A stretch of 64,000 nucleotides of DNA from Ketogulonicigenium robustum (GTDB lineage: Bacteria; Pseudomonadota; Alphaproteobacteria; Rhodobacterales; Rhodobacteraceae). Shown in pieces: positions 26,725 to 35,835 of the stretch. The position numbers were made by a program, and so were the translations under genes. Position 1 is the stretch's first letter; each line of letters starts with the position of its first letter. The notes under the pieces were generated by a model. That model was not told where the DNA came from and ran no database searches. It saw nothing but the letters and a program-made list of their open reading frames with translations. Where the stretch lies: contig NZ_CP019937.1 of NCBI RefSeq assembly GCF_002117445.1, positions 2,291,501-2,355,500 on the forward strand. Reading direction: 5' to 3'.

Positions 26725-27846
26725 TCAGCCCTTCAATGCGTCTTTTGTCAGTGTAAAGCCGGAAGCGATCCAGCGGCGTTCGGCGGCTTTTAGCGCCGCG
26801 CCCAAGTCTGGGCCTGATAGCGGCAAATCCGCTGCGCGCAACGGGAAAACCTGTGTGCTGGCCCATGCCGCACGCGCGGACAGCCCATCGGGCGGCGTTT
26901 GCGACAAGGTGGCATAGGCCAAAGCCGCCGCATCCAGCGCCAAATCGGCCCCGTGCCGATAGGCGGCCTCGTCCAGTGACAGGCCGTCGGTCAGGTGTGC
27001 AAGGCGACGCTGTTCGGCTTTGGACAGGCGCAGTTGGGTGACGGCATCTTCGCCGCCCAAAGCGGCAAGGCGGCGCATCGGGTCGGGGCCAAGGCCCATC
27101 AACCCCTCGACATGCACCAGCGCGGTCAGCACACCCAAACCCGCGCCCGGCAAGATGCGCCACAGCACGCCCGCCTGCGCCATCGCCGCCACGGCGGGGG
27201 CGGGGTCGGGGGCAGACAACAGCTTGCGCATCTCCGCCCCGATCCGCTCGCGCGAGAGGCCCTCGATCCCGTCGGCCAGTTCAGCGCAGGCCGATAGGCC
27301 ATCCAGATCAATCGCGCCCGCCTCGCCATACCACGCGTGAAACCGGAAGAAGCGCAGGATACGCAGGTAATCTTCGCGGATGCGGGCAGGGGCGTCGCCA
27401 ATAAAGCGCACATGGTGCACCTGCGCATCGGCCACGCCGCCCACCAGATCGGTCACGGTGCCATCCAAGTCAGCGTAAAGGGCATTCATGGTAAAATCAC
27501 GCCGCGCGGCATCATCTGCCAGCGATGTGCCAAAGGCGACCACTGCGTGGCGGCCATCGGTTTCCACATCGCGGCGCAGGGTCGTGACCTCGATCGGGCC
27601 GGCATCCGTCAGCACGGTAATGGTGCCGTGGTCGATGCCGGTGTCGATGGTGCGAAAAGCCGACAGCGCGGCCTTGGCCGCCAGCGGCGAGGCATCTGTG
27701 GCCATGTCGACATCGGTCGGGCCGCCGCCAATCAGCGCATTTCGCACGCAGCCGCCCACAAACCATGCCCGAAAGCCAGCATCGGCCAGCGCCTGCATCA
27801 GCGCGGCAAGGGCAGGGTGACCCAGCCAGTCAGCCTCGATCCGCAT
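26725..27846 (-). CDS. CCA tRNA nucleotidyltransferase / poly(A) polymerase family
   Basis: The 373-residue protein is a class II nucleotidyltransferase, in alphaproteobacteria most often the enzyme that adds or repairs the 3' CCA of tRNA. The head domain shows FVGGCVRNALIGGGPTDVDMAT with the metal-binding DVD, and RRDFTMNALYADLDGTVTDLVGG. The flexible neck region IREDYLRILRFFRFHAWYG is diagnostic for the family. A poly(A) polymerase role cannot be excluded from sequence. The Shine-Dalgarno sequence is weak. The RNA methyltransferase gene follows after two bases. Confidence 0.9.
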   Translation of the reverse strand: MRIEADWLGHPALAALMQALADAGFRAWFVGGCVRNALIGGGPTDVDMATDASPLAAKAALSAFRTIDTGIDHGTITVLTDAGPIEVTTLRRDVETDGRHAVVAFGTSLADDAARRDFTMNALYADLDGTVTDLVGGVADAQVHHVRFIGDAPARIREDYLRILRFFRFHAWYGEAGAIDLDGLSACAELADGIEGLSRERIGAEMRKLLSAPDPAPAVAAMAQAGVLWRILPGAGLGVLTALVHVEGLMGLGPDPMRRLAALGGEDAVTQLRLSKAEQRRLAHLTDGLSLDEAAYRHGADLALDAAALAYATLSQTPPDGLSARAAWASTQVFPLRAADLPLSGPDLGAALKAAERRWIASGFTLTKDALKG

Positions 27847-27864
27847 CTATCAAACCTATGGAAA

Positions 27865-27894
27865 AGCCCCGCGCGATAGGTTTCGCGCGGGGCT
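27865..27894 (-). terminator. Terminator downstream of hslO
   Basis: AGCCCCGCGCGA pairs perfectly with TCGCGCGGGGCT (12 bp) around a six-base loop, followed by TTTTCC on the minus strand. It separates hslO from the CCA-transferase gene. Confidence 0.82.
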
Positions 27895-27900
27895 AGGGTT

Positions 27901-28890
27901 TCAGAAACCTGGCGGTTTGTCACCTTTGAACCCGACCGTTTCGGGGTCGAGGACATAGTGCGCACCACAGAACTGGCAGTCCGCCGTGACCGTGCCTTCG
28001 GGCGTGATCATATGGGCGATGTCTTTCTGCGAATAGATCGACAGCGACTGACGCACCTTGTCTTCCGAGCACGAGCAGCCGAACACCACGTTTTGGGTGT
28101 CGAAGATGCGCGGCTCTTCCTCGTGGAACAAACGCGCCAGCAGGCTGGTCGAGGTCACGTTCGGCCCGATCAGCTCCATATCCTCGACGGTATCGAGCAA
28201 GATGTTCGCCCGCGCCCAGTTCTCGCCATCTTCCAGCACGTCGACGTTGATCGGCGTGACCTTGAACTCGCCCTCGGCGGGTTTGCGCAGGGGCGATGCC
28301 TTGGGCATGTGCTGCAGCATGATGCCACCCGCACGCCACCGCTCGCCGCGGCCCGGCTCGTTCGAGCGACCATAGGACAGCGCGAAACGTGTCGGCAGCT
28401 GTTCGGACTGCGCAAAATACGCCTCGGCACAGGCCGCCAGCGACCCACCGGTCAGGCTGGTGATGCCCGAATACGGTTGCGTGCCCTCGCCCTGATCGAT
28501 CAGGATCGCGAAATAACCCTTTTCGCCGATCTGGGTGAAGGGGTCGGCCTCCATGTCCAGACGGTCAGGGTCGAAGCTGGCGTAGCCGCGAATACGCGCG
28601 GGTTGGCCGTCTTCGGTCGGGCCGTAATAATCGGTCGCGATGATCCGCGCAGGGCCATCGCCCCGCACTTGGATCGACAGCTTCCAACGCAGGTCAATGG
28701 TTTGACCGATCAGCGCCGTCAGAACGACAGCCTCGGCCACCAGCGCCTCGATCGGGGCGGGGTAATTGTGCTGGCGCAGCACATCTTGCAGGACGCCGTC
28801 AAGCCGAGCCACCCGACCACGCACATCGGCAAGGTCAAGCTGGAACGGCAAAACCGTATCGTCCCAGGCGGTTTGGGTGCCTTGGGTCAT
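27901..28890 (-). CDS. hslO: Redox-regulated chaperone Hsp33
   Basis: Hsp33 is a cytosolic holdase switched on when its zinc-binding cysteines are oxidised. The protein has 329 residues, slightly longer than the E. coli form. The zinc ligands are in FGCSCSEDKV and CQFCGAHY near the C-terminus, the conserved CxC and CxxC pair. The substrate-binding body includes the family stretches LKLSIQVRGDGP-like LSIQVRGDGPARIIATDYYG and GYFAILIDQGEGTQPYSGIT. GAGGA lies before the ATG. It diverges from the Nudix gene with a 76-base gap and ends in a strong terminator. Confidence 0.96.
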   Translation of the reverse strand: MTQGTQTAWDDTVLPFQLDLADVRGRVARLDGVLQDVLRQHNYPAPIEALVAEAVVLTALIGQTIDLRWKLSIQVRGDGPARIIATDYYGPTEDGQPARIRGYASFDPDRLDMEADPFTQIGEKGYFAILIDQGEGTQPYSGITSLTGGSLAACAEAYFAQSEQLPTRFALSYGRSNEPGRGERWRAGGIMLQHMPKASPLRKPAEGEFKVTPINVDVLEDGENWARANILLDTVEDMELIGPNVTSTSLLARLFHEEEPRIFDTQNVVFGCSCSEDKVRQSLSIYSQKDIAHMITPEGTVTADCQFCGAHYVLDPETVGFKGDKPPGF

Positions 28891-28966
28891 TTCAAATCCT
28901 CAACTGGACGGATTGCATTGCTGCGATCATATAGGACGTGAAAGCAGGTTCTTAAAGAGGTATGCG

Positions 28967-29401
28967 ATGATCCCCCGTTATGGCGAAACCCCGCGCCCCG
29001 ATATTCGCTACCGTTTGCGCCCCGGGGCCTATGCCGTGATTTTGCAGGGCGACAGCATCCTGACCACGTTCCAAGCCGACCCCGAGCCTGAATTTCAACT
29101 GCCCGGCGGCGGGATCGAGGCGGGCGAAAGCCCGACGCAGGGCCTGCTGCGCGAAGTGCGCGAGGAAACGGGGTGGCTGGTCACCGGCGCGCGGCGGCTG
29201 GGGGCTTATCGGCGCTTTTGCTACATGCCCGAATATGACCTGTGGGCCGAAAAGCTGTGCACGCTTTACCTGGCGCGCCCCGTCCGCCAAGTGGCCCCGC
29301 CCAGCGAGCCGGGCCATTCCGCCGTCTGGATGCATCTGTCGAACGCCGTCGAGATGCTGGACAACAGCGGCGAGCGCGCCTTGCTGCGCCGCCTGCTGTA
29401 A
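28967..29401 (+). CDS. Nudix hydrolase
   Basis: The start at MIPRYGETPRPDIRYRLRPG is chosen because AAAGAGG lies seven bases upstream; it gives 144 residues. The Nudix box is complete (GGGIEAGESPTQGLLREV then REETGW), so it should cleave a nucleoside-diphosphate-linked substrate in a metal-dependent way. The flanking GAYAVILQGDSILTTFQ and YMPEYDLWAEKLCTLYLA do not point to a specific substrate. The stop codon abuts the stop of the convergent membrane-protein gene with no gap. Confidence 0.88.
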   Translation: MIPRYGETPRPDIRYRLRPGAYAVILQGDSILTTFQADPEPEFQLPGGGIEAGESPTQGLLREVREETGWLVTGARRLGAYRRFCYMPEYDLWAEKLCTLYLARPVRQVAPPSEPGHSAVWMHLSNAVEMLDNSGERALLRRLL

Positions 29402-30205
29402 TCAGTCGCGGGGCAGCTCGCGCCCCTCGATCATGACGCCATAAAGGGTGGTGGGCAGGCACAGGCCCAGCATCATCATGAACCATGCTGTGCACAGGCT
29501 GATGACCAGGCTGAAAATGGCGAAGCCTGCAAACAGCGACAGCACCAGTTCCAGCGCAATGTTGATCGCCATGAACATGGCCGAGATCACCAAGACCTGC
29601 TCGGCCAGCGGCTTGGTGATGCGCCAGCTTTCCAGCATGCTCATCTTTTGGCCGACCGCTGCGGCGGGCAACACAAGGCCGATGCGCAGCCAAACCCACG
29701 TAAAGATCAGCCCCAGAACAAACCCGCCCAGGCTGCCGACCAAAAGTCCCGGCAGGAATGTCGCCAAACCCGCCATGATCAACCCGACAAACAGGTTGGC
29801 GACAAAGATCACCAGAACTAGCACCAGCGACATCACCATCGTGCGCAGCACATAGCTGCCGAGCAGCTTGCCCTGCACGCTGGGTAGCAGGCCGGGGTAT
29901 TCCTCGCGCAGGATAAAGCGGTGCCACGCCACCGCGATCCATGCCGATATGGCGACAACCACCGCCAAAGCTGCCAGCAGTGCCAGCGACGCCAGCGCCG
30001 GAACAGCGGCCGCATCCGCATTGCCGCGCGACAGCTGCGCCAAGGTCCCAATATCCAGCCCCGACGCGTACATCAGCGCGAAAACGGCCACGACACCGAT
30101 CACAATGGGCCCGACCGAAACGGCCAAGGCCTGTTTCCAGTTGCGGGTCATCAGACCGATGCTCTGTTTCATAATCTGGCGGCTAAAGCCCGCATCCATC
30201 GCCAT
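29402..30205 (-). CDS. Polytopic membrane protein of unknown function
   Basis: The 267-residue protein has about six hydrophobic segments (roughly residues 25-48, 66-92, 120-145, 145-170, 200-225 and 225-250). A charged loop holds WHRFILREEYPGLLPS, a pattern seen in integral membrane proteins of the DUF4013/YciC-like sort in Rhodobacterales. No catalytic motif is visible. GAGGGA precedes the ATG. It follows ilvA in the same orientation after a 9-base gap, so the two may be co-transcribed, but no functional link is evident. Confidence 0.75.
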   Translation of the reverse strand: MAMDAGFSRQIMKQSIGLMTRNWKQALAVSVGPIVIGVVAVFALMYASGLDIGTLAQLSRGNADAAAVPALASLALLAALAVVVAISAWIAVAWHRFILREEYPGLLPSVQGKLLGSYVLRTMVMSLVLVLVIFVANLFVGLIMAGLATFLPGLLVGSLGGFVLGLIFTWVWLRIGLVLPAAAVGQKMSMLESWRITKPLAEQVLVISAMFMAINIALELVLSLFAGFAIFSLVISLCTAWFMMMLGLCLPTTLYGVMIEGRELPRD

Positions 30206-30214
30206 GGTGTCCCT

Positions 30215-31462
30215 CTACAGCAGGAAGCTGGTCAGCATTTCGTTTTCGGTTATGTCCTGATAGCCAAAGCCGCCTTCGGTCATCCGCTTGAGCAAGATAT
30301 CGAAATTCTCGCGCTTGGTGGTTTCCAGGCCCAGCAGGATCGTCCCGAAGTTGCGGGCATTCTTTTTCAGGTATTCGAACCGCGACACATCATCGTCAGG
30401 GCCCAGCATCATCAGGAAGTCGCGCAATGCGCCCGGGCGTTGGGGTAGCCGCAGGATGAAGTATTTCTTCAACCCGCGATAGCGCTGCGCCCGTTCCTTG
30501 ACCTCGGGCAGACGTTCGAAATCGAAGTTTCCGCCCGAAATAACGCAGACGACGGTCTTGCCGCGAATCTGGTCGGCCACATCCTGCAAGGCGTCGATCG
30601 ACAGGGCACCCGCAGGTTCCAGCACGATACCTTCGATGTTCAGCACCTCGACCATGGTCGCGCAAAGGCGGTCTTCGGGGACGCGCAAGACGGAACCCGC
30701 GCTGACCCAATCAAGCGCATCAAAATTGTGCCGCCCGATACGCGCCACCGCCGCGCCGTCGACAAAGCCGTCCACCTTGTTCAGCGTGACGGGCCCATGT
30801 TCGGCAACGGCTGCGGTGAGACTGGCAGCGCCGGTCGGCTCGACAAAGCGGAAGCTGGTGTCGGCTTTCATCGCACGCATATAGCTGGTGGTTCCAGCCG
30901 CCAAACCGCCGCCACCAACGGGCACCAACATGACATCAGGCGCGCGGCCCAGTTGATCCACCACCTCGGCCGCGACGGTTGATTGGCCCAAGATCACGTC
31001 AATATCGTCATAAGGGGCCAGAAAATAGGCATCCTCATCGGCACAGAACTTTTGGGCAGCAGCAAGCGACTGGTCGAAATAATCGCCGATCAGCCGGATT
31101 TGAACATTATCGCCCCCAAAGGCACGGGTCTTTTCAATTTTTTGCTGCGGCGTGGTCACTGGCATGAAAATCGTGCCTTTGACGCCAAAATGCTTGCACG
31201 CAAAGGCTAGCCCCTGCGCGTGGTTGCCCGCGCTGGCGCAGACGAAATGCGATTGCTCGGGCGTGCGGGCCAGCACCATGCGCATGGCGGTGAAAGCGCC
31301 ACGAATCTTGTAGCTGCGCACCGGCGTCAGGTCTTCGCGCTTCAGCCAAATATCGGCATCGTAACGCTGGGACAGAAAATCATTCCGCTGCAGCGGCGTC
31401 TCGGGGAAGAGATCGCGCAGGGCAGCCGTGGCGGCGCGGGCGTTTTCAACAAAGGTGCTCAT
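30215..31462 (-). CDS. ilvA: Threonine ammonia-lyase IlvA, short form
   Basis: IlvA deaminates threonine to 2-oxobutanoate, the first step towards isoleucine. The 415-residue protein has the PLP-lysine motif VRSYKIRGA, the glycine-rich cofactor loop GGGGLAAG, and a single C-terminal ACT-like regulatory domain (KKYFILRLPQRPGALRDFL). This is shorter than the double-domain E. coli enzyme. The family is usually feedback-inhibited by isoleucine through that domain. It is divergent from argG with a 109-base gap and followed by the membrane-protein gene. Confidence 0.95.
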   Translation of the reverse strand: MSTFVENARAATAALRDLFPETPLQRNDFLSQRYDADIWLKREDLTPVRSYKIRGAFTAMRMVLARTPEQSHFVCASAGNHAQGLAFACKHFGVKGTIFMPVTTPQQKIEKTRAFGGDNVQIRLIGDYFDQSLAAAQKFCADEDAYFLAPYDDIDVILGQSTVAAEVVDQLGRAPDVMLVPVGGGGLAAGTTSYMRAMKADTSFRFVEPTGAASLTAAVAEHGPVTLNKVDGFVDGAAVARIGRHNFDALDWVSAGSVLRVPEDRLCATMVEVLNIEGIVLEPAGALSIDALQDVADQIRGKTVVCVISGGNFDFERLPEVKERAQRYRGLKKYFILRLPQRPGALRDFLMMLGPDDDVSRFEYLKKNARNFGTILLGLETTKRENFDILLKRMTEGGFGYQDITENEMLTSFLL

Positions 31463-31571
31463 GCGTCACCCAATATCCGGCCCGTAGGCCCCAGTCCATA
31501 GGACTGCCCTTGTGGCCTTGCAAAAAACGCCCTAGACCCGTCAGCAAAACGTAAATCCGACGGAGCCCGCA

Positions 31572-32810
31572 ATGTCCGCACCCAAGCCCGCACCCAAGAA
31601 GGTCGTGCTCGCCTATTCCGGCGGCCTCGATACTTCGATCATCCTCAAGTGGCTGCAAACCGAATATGGTTGTGAGGTTGTCACCTTCACCGCCGACCTC
31701 GGCCAAGGCGAAGAGCTGGAGCCCGCACGCCAAAAGGCGCTGCTGTTGGGCATCAAGGAAGAAAACATCCACATCGTCGATCTGCGCGAAGAATTCGTGC
31801 GCGACTTCGTGTTCCCGATGTTCCGCGCCAATGCGGTTTACGAAGGGTTGTACCTACTGGGCACGTCGATCGCGCGTCCGCTGATCTCGCAAAAGCTGGT
31901 TGAAATCGCCCAAGCCACCGGCGCCGATGCCGTGGCCCACGGCGCGACCGGCAAGGGTAACGACCAAGTTCGTTTCGAACTGGGTGTTGCCGCCCTTGAC
32001 CCGTCGATCCGCGTGATCGCGCCGTGGCGCGAGTGGGACCTGCTGTCGCGTACGCAACTGCTGGCCTTTGCCGAGGAAAACCAAATCCCGATCGCCAAGG
32101 ACAAGCGCGGCGAAGCGCCGTTCTCGGTTGATGCGAACCTGCTGCACACGTCGTCCGAAGGCAAAATCCTCGAGAACCCCGCCGAGGAAGCACCCGATTA
32201 CGTCGCACAGCGCATTGTCGCCGTGGAAGATGCCCCCAACACGCCCGAATTCATCGAAGTGACCTTCGAAAAGGGCGATGCCGTAGCGATCAATGGCGAA
32301 GCCATGTCGCCCGCGACCATCCTGACCAAGCTCAACGAATACGGCGCCAAGCATGGCATCGGCCTGCTGGACTTCGTTGAAAACCGCTTCGTCGGTATGA
32401 AGTCGCGCGGCGTTTACGAAACCCCCGGCGGCACCATCTTGCTGGAAGCCCACCGCGGTATTGAACAGATCACGCTGGATTCGGGTGCAGGCCACCTGAA
32501 AGACAGCATCATGCCCCGCTACGCCGAGCTGATCTACAACGGTTTCTGGTTCAGCCCCGAGCGTGAGGCCCTGCAGGCGCTGATCGACCACACCCAAGAA
32601 TATGTGTCGGGCACTGTCCGCCTGAAACTATATAAGGGTTCGGCCCGTACGATTGCCCGCTGGTCGGATTATTCGCTGTATAGCGAAAAGCACGTCACCT
32701 TCGAAGAAGACGCCGGTGCTTACGACCAAAAAGACGCGGCAGGTTTCATTCACCTGAACGCCCTGCGCCTGAAGCTGGTTGCGAACCGCAACGCGCGCGT
32801 CAAGAAGTAA
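31572..32810 (+). CDS. argG: Argininosuccinate synthase
   Basis: ArgG joins citrulline and aspartate with ATP in arginine synthesis. The 412-residue protein has the ATP-pyrophosphatase P-loop AYSGGLDTS at 14-22, [17 protein letters not shown] and the C-terminal [21 protein letters not shown] lies six bases before the ATG. It is a single-gene unit closed by a strong terminator. Codon use is strongly biased to C and G third bases, suggesting high expression. Confidence 0.98.
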   Translation: MSAPKPAPKKVVLAYSGGLDTSIILKWLQTEYGCEVVTFTADLGQGEELEPARQKALLLGIKEENIHIVDLREEFVRDFVFPMFRANAVYEGLYLLGTSIARPLISQKLVEIAQATGADAVAHGATGKGNDQVRFELGVAALDPSIRVIAPWREWDLLSRTQLLAFAEENQIPIAKDKRGEAPFSVDANLLHTSSEGKILENPAEEAPDYVAQRIVAVEDAPNTPEFIEVTFEKGDAVAINGEAMSPATILTKLNEYGAKHGIGLLDFVENRFVGMKSRGVYETPGGTILLEAHRGIEQITLDSGAGHLKDSIMPRYAELIYNGFWFSPEREALQALIDHTQEYVSGTVRLKLYKGSARTIARWSDYSLYSEKHVTFEEDAGAYDQKDAAGFIHLNALRLKLVANRNARVKK

Positions 32811-32818
32811 AAACACAG

Positions 32819-32843
32819 AAGGCCGGGGCTTCCCCCGGCCTTT
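32819..32843 (+). terminator. Rho-independent terminator of argG
   Basis: AAGGCCGGGG pairs with CCCCGGCCTT around CTTC, followed by TTTA. It lies eight bases after the argG stop and could also serve the convergent small gene. Confidence 0.9.
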
Positions 32844-32885
32844 ATTCTTACGGGCTGCACCATCGCAGCCAGCGCTTATGCAGCT

Positions 32886-33029
32886 TTAGGCCGCGCGCGA
32901 AAAATAGCCGTACATTTGAGCCAATGCTTTTTCAGCCGCATCGCAGTCATCCTTGGCCGATTGGGCCTTGGGGGCGGTGTTTGCGGGTTGTTTGGCGTCA
33001 GGTTTCATCGATTTGGGGGCGTCCGTCAT
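32886..33029 (-). CDS. Hypothetical 47-residue protein
   Basis: The ATG is preceded by AAGGAGAT with ideal spacing, which argues for real translation. The product (MTDAPKSMKPDAKQPANTAP onward) is hydrophilic and rich in Lys, Ala and Asp in its first half. It ends in a more ordered, possibly helical stretch DDCDAAEKALAQMYGYFSRAA with one cysteine. There is no signal or membrane segment. I do not recognise it. Upstream lie a perfect 10-base palindrome CCGTATACGG and TGCATTTGCA, possible operator sites. Confidence 0.6.
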   Translation of the reverse strand: MTDAPKSMKPDAKQPANTAPKAQSAKDDCDAAEKALAQMYGYFSRAA

Positions 33030-33058
33030 GGTGCATCTCCTTCGTCCGTCCGTAGTCC

Positions 33059-33068
33059 CCGTATACGG
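33059..33068. promoter_or_regulatory. Palindrome upstream of the 47-residue gene
   Basis: CCGTATACGG is a perfect 10-base palindrome 30 bases upstream of the start codon, and the near-palindrome TGCATTTGCA follows three bases further out. The position fits an operator, but no known regulator site is recognised. Confidence 0.25.
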
Positions 33069-33128
33069 TATGCATTTGCACACAACGACAGACAGTTTTG
33101 CATAAGAGGCATGCCCCAGCTGCAAGGC

Positions 33129-33857
33129 CTAAGGTTTCAAGCGCAGTGCCGCTAACCGCTGGTAATAGGGCAGGGCGCGATCGGCCAAGGCCTGATAGCC
33201 GTCCGATAGGGCAGGCAGCGGCCCCTCGGGCGCCTCGAATCCGGTCGAGCGGTGCACAGCCCCGTACCAATGCGGCGCCCATACCCCGTCGGACGCATGC
33301 CCGCCCGCGGGCCAGCGTAGCATATTGGGGGTAAAGGGAATATCGATCGCCGCGCATAGCGCCCGCAGCATCCCTTCGGGATTGGCGCGGATGTCGTCGC
33401 TGTCGATCACAACGGGCAAGGTGCCCATCCAACCCGAGACTTCATCAAACAATTGTTCTTGCTGCACAAAACCGATGTCGTCCAGCGTCGGCCCTTCGCG
33501 CTTTTTGGCATAGCTGGCGACGACGCGGGCAGGGTGGCGGATCAGGAAGACATTGGTGCAATCGCGCATAAAGCTGCGGTCGAACCCGTCGATCATATGC
33601 AGCGTCATGTGTTTTTGGTAGAAAATAGGCTGCCCATCTGGGGTCGCCCCGCGACATGCCACGGCGACACTACCCGGGTCGGCATCATGTGCGGCGATGA
33701 TTTCATCGCGCATCGGATGGTCGATGCCGGTCGCTTTCAGATAGGCGGCATAGAACGGTTCGTCCCAGACAGCGCAGTCACCGCGCGCACCAAAGGAATA
33801 CATCATCGCGGTCGACAGGTTGCGCGGCCCCGACCACATGGCAATGCGTTTGGTCAT
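33129..33857 (-). CDS. Sulfotransferase-like P-loop protein
   Basis: The 242-residue protein starts MTKRIAMWSGPRNLSTAMMY, in which SGPRNLST resembles the 5'-phosphosulfate loop of PAPS-dependent sulfotransferases. FLIRHPARVVASYAKK matches their 3'-phosphate motif. It may move a sulfuryl group or simply share the fold; the acceptor is unknown. The start codon overlaps the stop of the upstream class IV aminotransferase (ATGA), so the two are translationally coupled and may act on one pathway. The longer frame reading into that gene is an artefact. Confidence 0.8.
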   Translation of the reverse strand: MTKRIAMWSGPRNLSTAMMYSFGARGDCAVWDEPFYAAYLKATGIDHPMRDEIIAAHDADPGSVAVACRGATPDGQPIFYQKHMTLHMIDGFDRSFMRDCTNVFLIRHPARVVASYAKKREGPTLDDIGFVQQEQLFDEVSGWMGTLPVVIDSDDIRANPEGMLRALCAAIDIPFTPNMLRWPAGGHASDGVWAPHWYGAVHRSTGFEAPEGPLPALSDGYQALADRALPYYQRLAALRLKP

Positions 33858-34774
33858 GCGCGGGCCACCAGTTCTTTGTAGAGCGCGCGGATACGCAGTG
33901 TGACGGGGCCCATCTCGCCCGCGCCGATTTGGCGGCCGTCGATGGTGCCGATGGGTGTCTGTGCGCCAAAGGTTCCGGTCAAAAACGCCTCGTCCGCGAC
34001 ATAGGTGTCGACCAGCGAGAAATTGCGTTCGTGCACGGGGATGCCGGCCGCGCGGCACACGTCGATCACCTTGCGGCGCGTGATGCCGTTCATGCAGTAA
34101 TCGCCTGTGCTGGTCCAAACCTCGCCTTTTTTGACGATGAAGAAATTGCAGGAATTCGTCGTATTTACAAAGCCATGGATGTCCAGCATCAGCGCTTCGT
34201 CCGCGCCCGCCTTGTCGGCTGCGATGCAGGCCAAAATGCAGTTCAGCTTGGAATGCGAATTCAGCTTGGGGTCTTGCGTCATCGGCAGGCCGCGCAAATG
34301 GGGCACTGTCGCCAGACGGATCGGGCGCGGGATCGAGGGCTTCGAATGCTCCATAATGATCGCGACGGTCGGGCCTTGTTGCGACAGGCGCGGGTTTTGG
34401 AAGGGGCGGGTTTTCACCCCGCGCGTGACCATCAGGCGGCAATGCACATCGGTCGTCATGTCATTGGCGGCTTGCGTGTCGAATACAGCCTGCTTGACCT
34501 GATCGCGCGTCATGCCGATGTCCATATCGATGGCTTTTGCGGCCTCGAACAGACGCTCCATATGCTCGTCGATAAAGGCCCATTTACCGTCGTAAAGGCG
34601 CATCCCCTCCCATACGCCGTCGCCCAGCATGAAGCCGGAATCATAAATGGATACAACGGCTTCGCTGCGTGGCACGATACGGCCGTTCACATAATACAGC
34701 AGCGTTTCGTTTCGGGGGTCTTCCTCGGCCTTATGGGTCGAAACGTATGGCTTTTTCTCGGGTAGATCGGGCAT
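33854..34774 (-). CDS. Class IV aminotransferase (D-amino-acid / branched-chain type)
   Basis: This PLP enzyme is of the fold shared by branched-chain aminotransferase, D-alanine aminotransferase and aminodeoxychorismate lyase. I chose the second ATG (MPDLPEKKPYVS, 306 residues) because AGGTGAG lies just before it; the first ATG has no such site. The catalytic lysine is in NSHSKLNCILA. Other class IV features are FMLGDGVWEGMRLYDG, DIHGFVNTTNSCNFFIV and ITRRKVIDVCRAAGI. The stereospecificity cannot be read reliably. It is coupled to the sulfotransferase-like gene downstream. Confidence 0.88.
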   Translation of the reverse strand: MPDLPEKKPYVSTHKAEEDPRNETLLYYVNGRIVPRSEAVVSIYDSGFMLGDGVWEGMRLYDGKWAFIDEHMERLFEAAKAIDMDIGMTRDQVKQAVFDTQAANDMTTDVHCRLMVTRGVKTRPFQNPRLSQQGPTVAIIMEHSKPSIPRPIRLATVPHLRGLPMTQDPKLNSHSKLNCILACIAADKAGADEALMLDIHGFVNTTNSCNFFIVKKGEVWTSTGDYCMNGITRRKVIDVCRAAGIPVHERNFSLVDTYVADEAFLTGTFGAQTPIGTIDGRQIGAGEMGPVTLRIRALYKELVARA

Positions 34775-34829
34775 AGGCTCACCTGTTGTTTTCCTCATCA
34801 GGCGCCGATTTTACCCGATCTGCAAGGGA

Positions 34830-35702
34830 TCAGGGCTGAAATGCCTGAACTTCGCCCAGTTGCGGGATGACATCTGCCGTGCCGTGGCGCGTCACCATCA
34901 ACGCGCCCGCCTTCATGGCAAGGGTGATCGCCTCGGGCATCGAGAGGCCATTATCCAAGCCTGCCAGAATATACCCTGTCACTGTATCGCCCGCGCCGGT
35001 GGTGTCGACGGGGGTCACTTTAACCGCCGGGAAGACGTGCTTTTGGGCGTTCGCGCCGTCATACCACGCGGCACCATCGCCCCCCAAGGTCACCACAACA
35101 TCGCGCACGCCCAGCTGGTCGGGCGCTTTGCCGGTCGCGTCCTGCAGTTGCGCAGCCTCGATCTCGTTCAAGATCAGGAAGTCGATGTAAGGCAAAACGG
35201 CGGCGACGCTTTCGGCGCTGAAGGGCGCGGCGGCATAGGCGACCCACAGGCCGGCCTCGTGCGCAAGGCGGGCGGTTTCGGCTTGCAGGTTGGTTTCGTT
35301 CTGCATCACCAACTTATCGCCCGGGCGCGCCTCGCCCAAGGCGGCCTTCACCGCCTCGATCGGGACGACAACATTAGCGCCGGGGTAGACGATAATGGCG
35401 TTTTCGCCCGCGCGGTCGACTGTGATGATCGCATGTCCCGTGGCCACATCGCTGGATGCAATAAAGCCGGTATCAACGCCATATTCAGCCAACCGCGCGA
35501 CGGGCCAGTCCAAATCACGCCCCACGGCGCCAATATGGGCGACTTTTGCCCCAGCGCGCACCATGGCGACCGACATGTTCGCGCCTTTGCCACCAAGGCC
35601 CGTCAGCAGCTCGGTCGCGGCCAGCGTTTCGCCCGGGGCAACGATGTGGTGCATGGCATAGGTGTTGTCGATGTTGATCGACCCCAGATTCCAGATCGTC
35701 AT
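34830..35702 (-). CDS. rbsK: Ribokinase-family (PfkB) sugar kinase
   Basis: The 290-residue protein phosphorylates a sugar, most likely ribose. The N-terminal GSINIDNTYAM and GGKGANMSVA, and the C-terminal TTGAGDTVTGYI with the catalytic aspartate, are the two PfkB signatures and fit ribokinase better than adenosine kinase. GGAGGGG precedes the ATG. No ribose transport genes are adjacent, so the physiological substrate is inferred only. It is divergent from mutS. Confidence 0.85.
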   Translation of the reverse strand: MTIWNLGSINIDNTYAMHHIVAPGETLAATELLTGLGGKGANMSVAMVRAGAKVAHIGAVGRDLDWPVARLAEYGVDTGFIASSDVATGHAIITVDRAGENAIIVYPGANVVVPIEAVKAALGEARPGDKLVMQNETNLQAETARLAHEAGLWVAYAAAPFSAESVAAVLPYIDFLILNEIEAAQLQDATGKAPDQLGVRDVVVTLGGDGAAWYDGANAQKHVFPAVKVTPVDTTGAGDTVTGYILAGLDNGLSMPEAITLAMKAGALMVTRHGTADVIPQLGEVQAFQP

Positions 35703-35835
35703 TGTGCTAAACCCCTCCGGTGCGTTGCGTCCTCTCTAGTGCGAAGGGGGGGCGTTGGGCAAGGTGGCGCGATACGTCTGGCAGCCCGCCCCAAAATCCC
35801 GCATAACTGCGCCCTGACTGGCAGCGGAGCATGAA

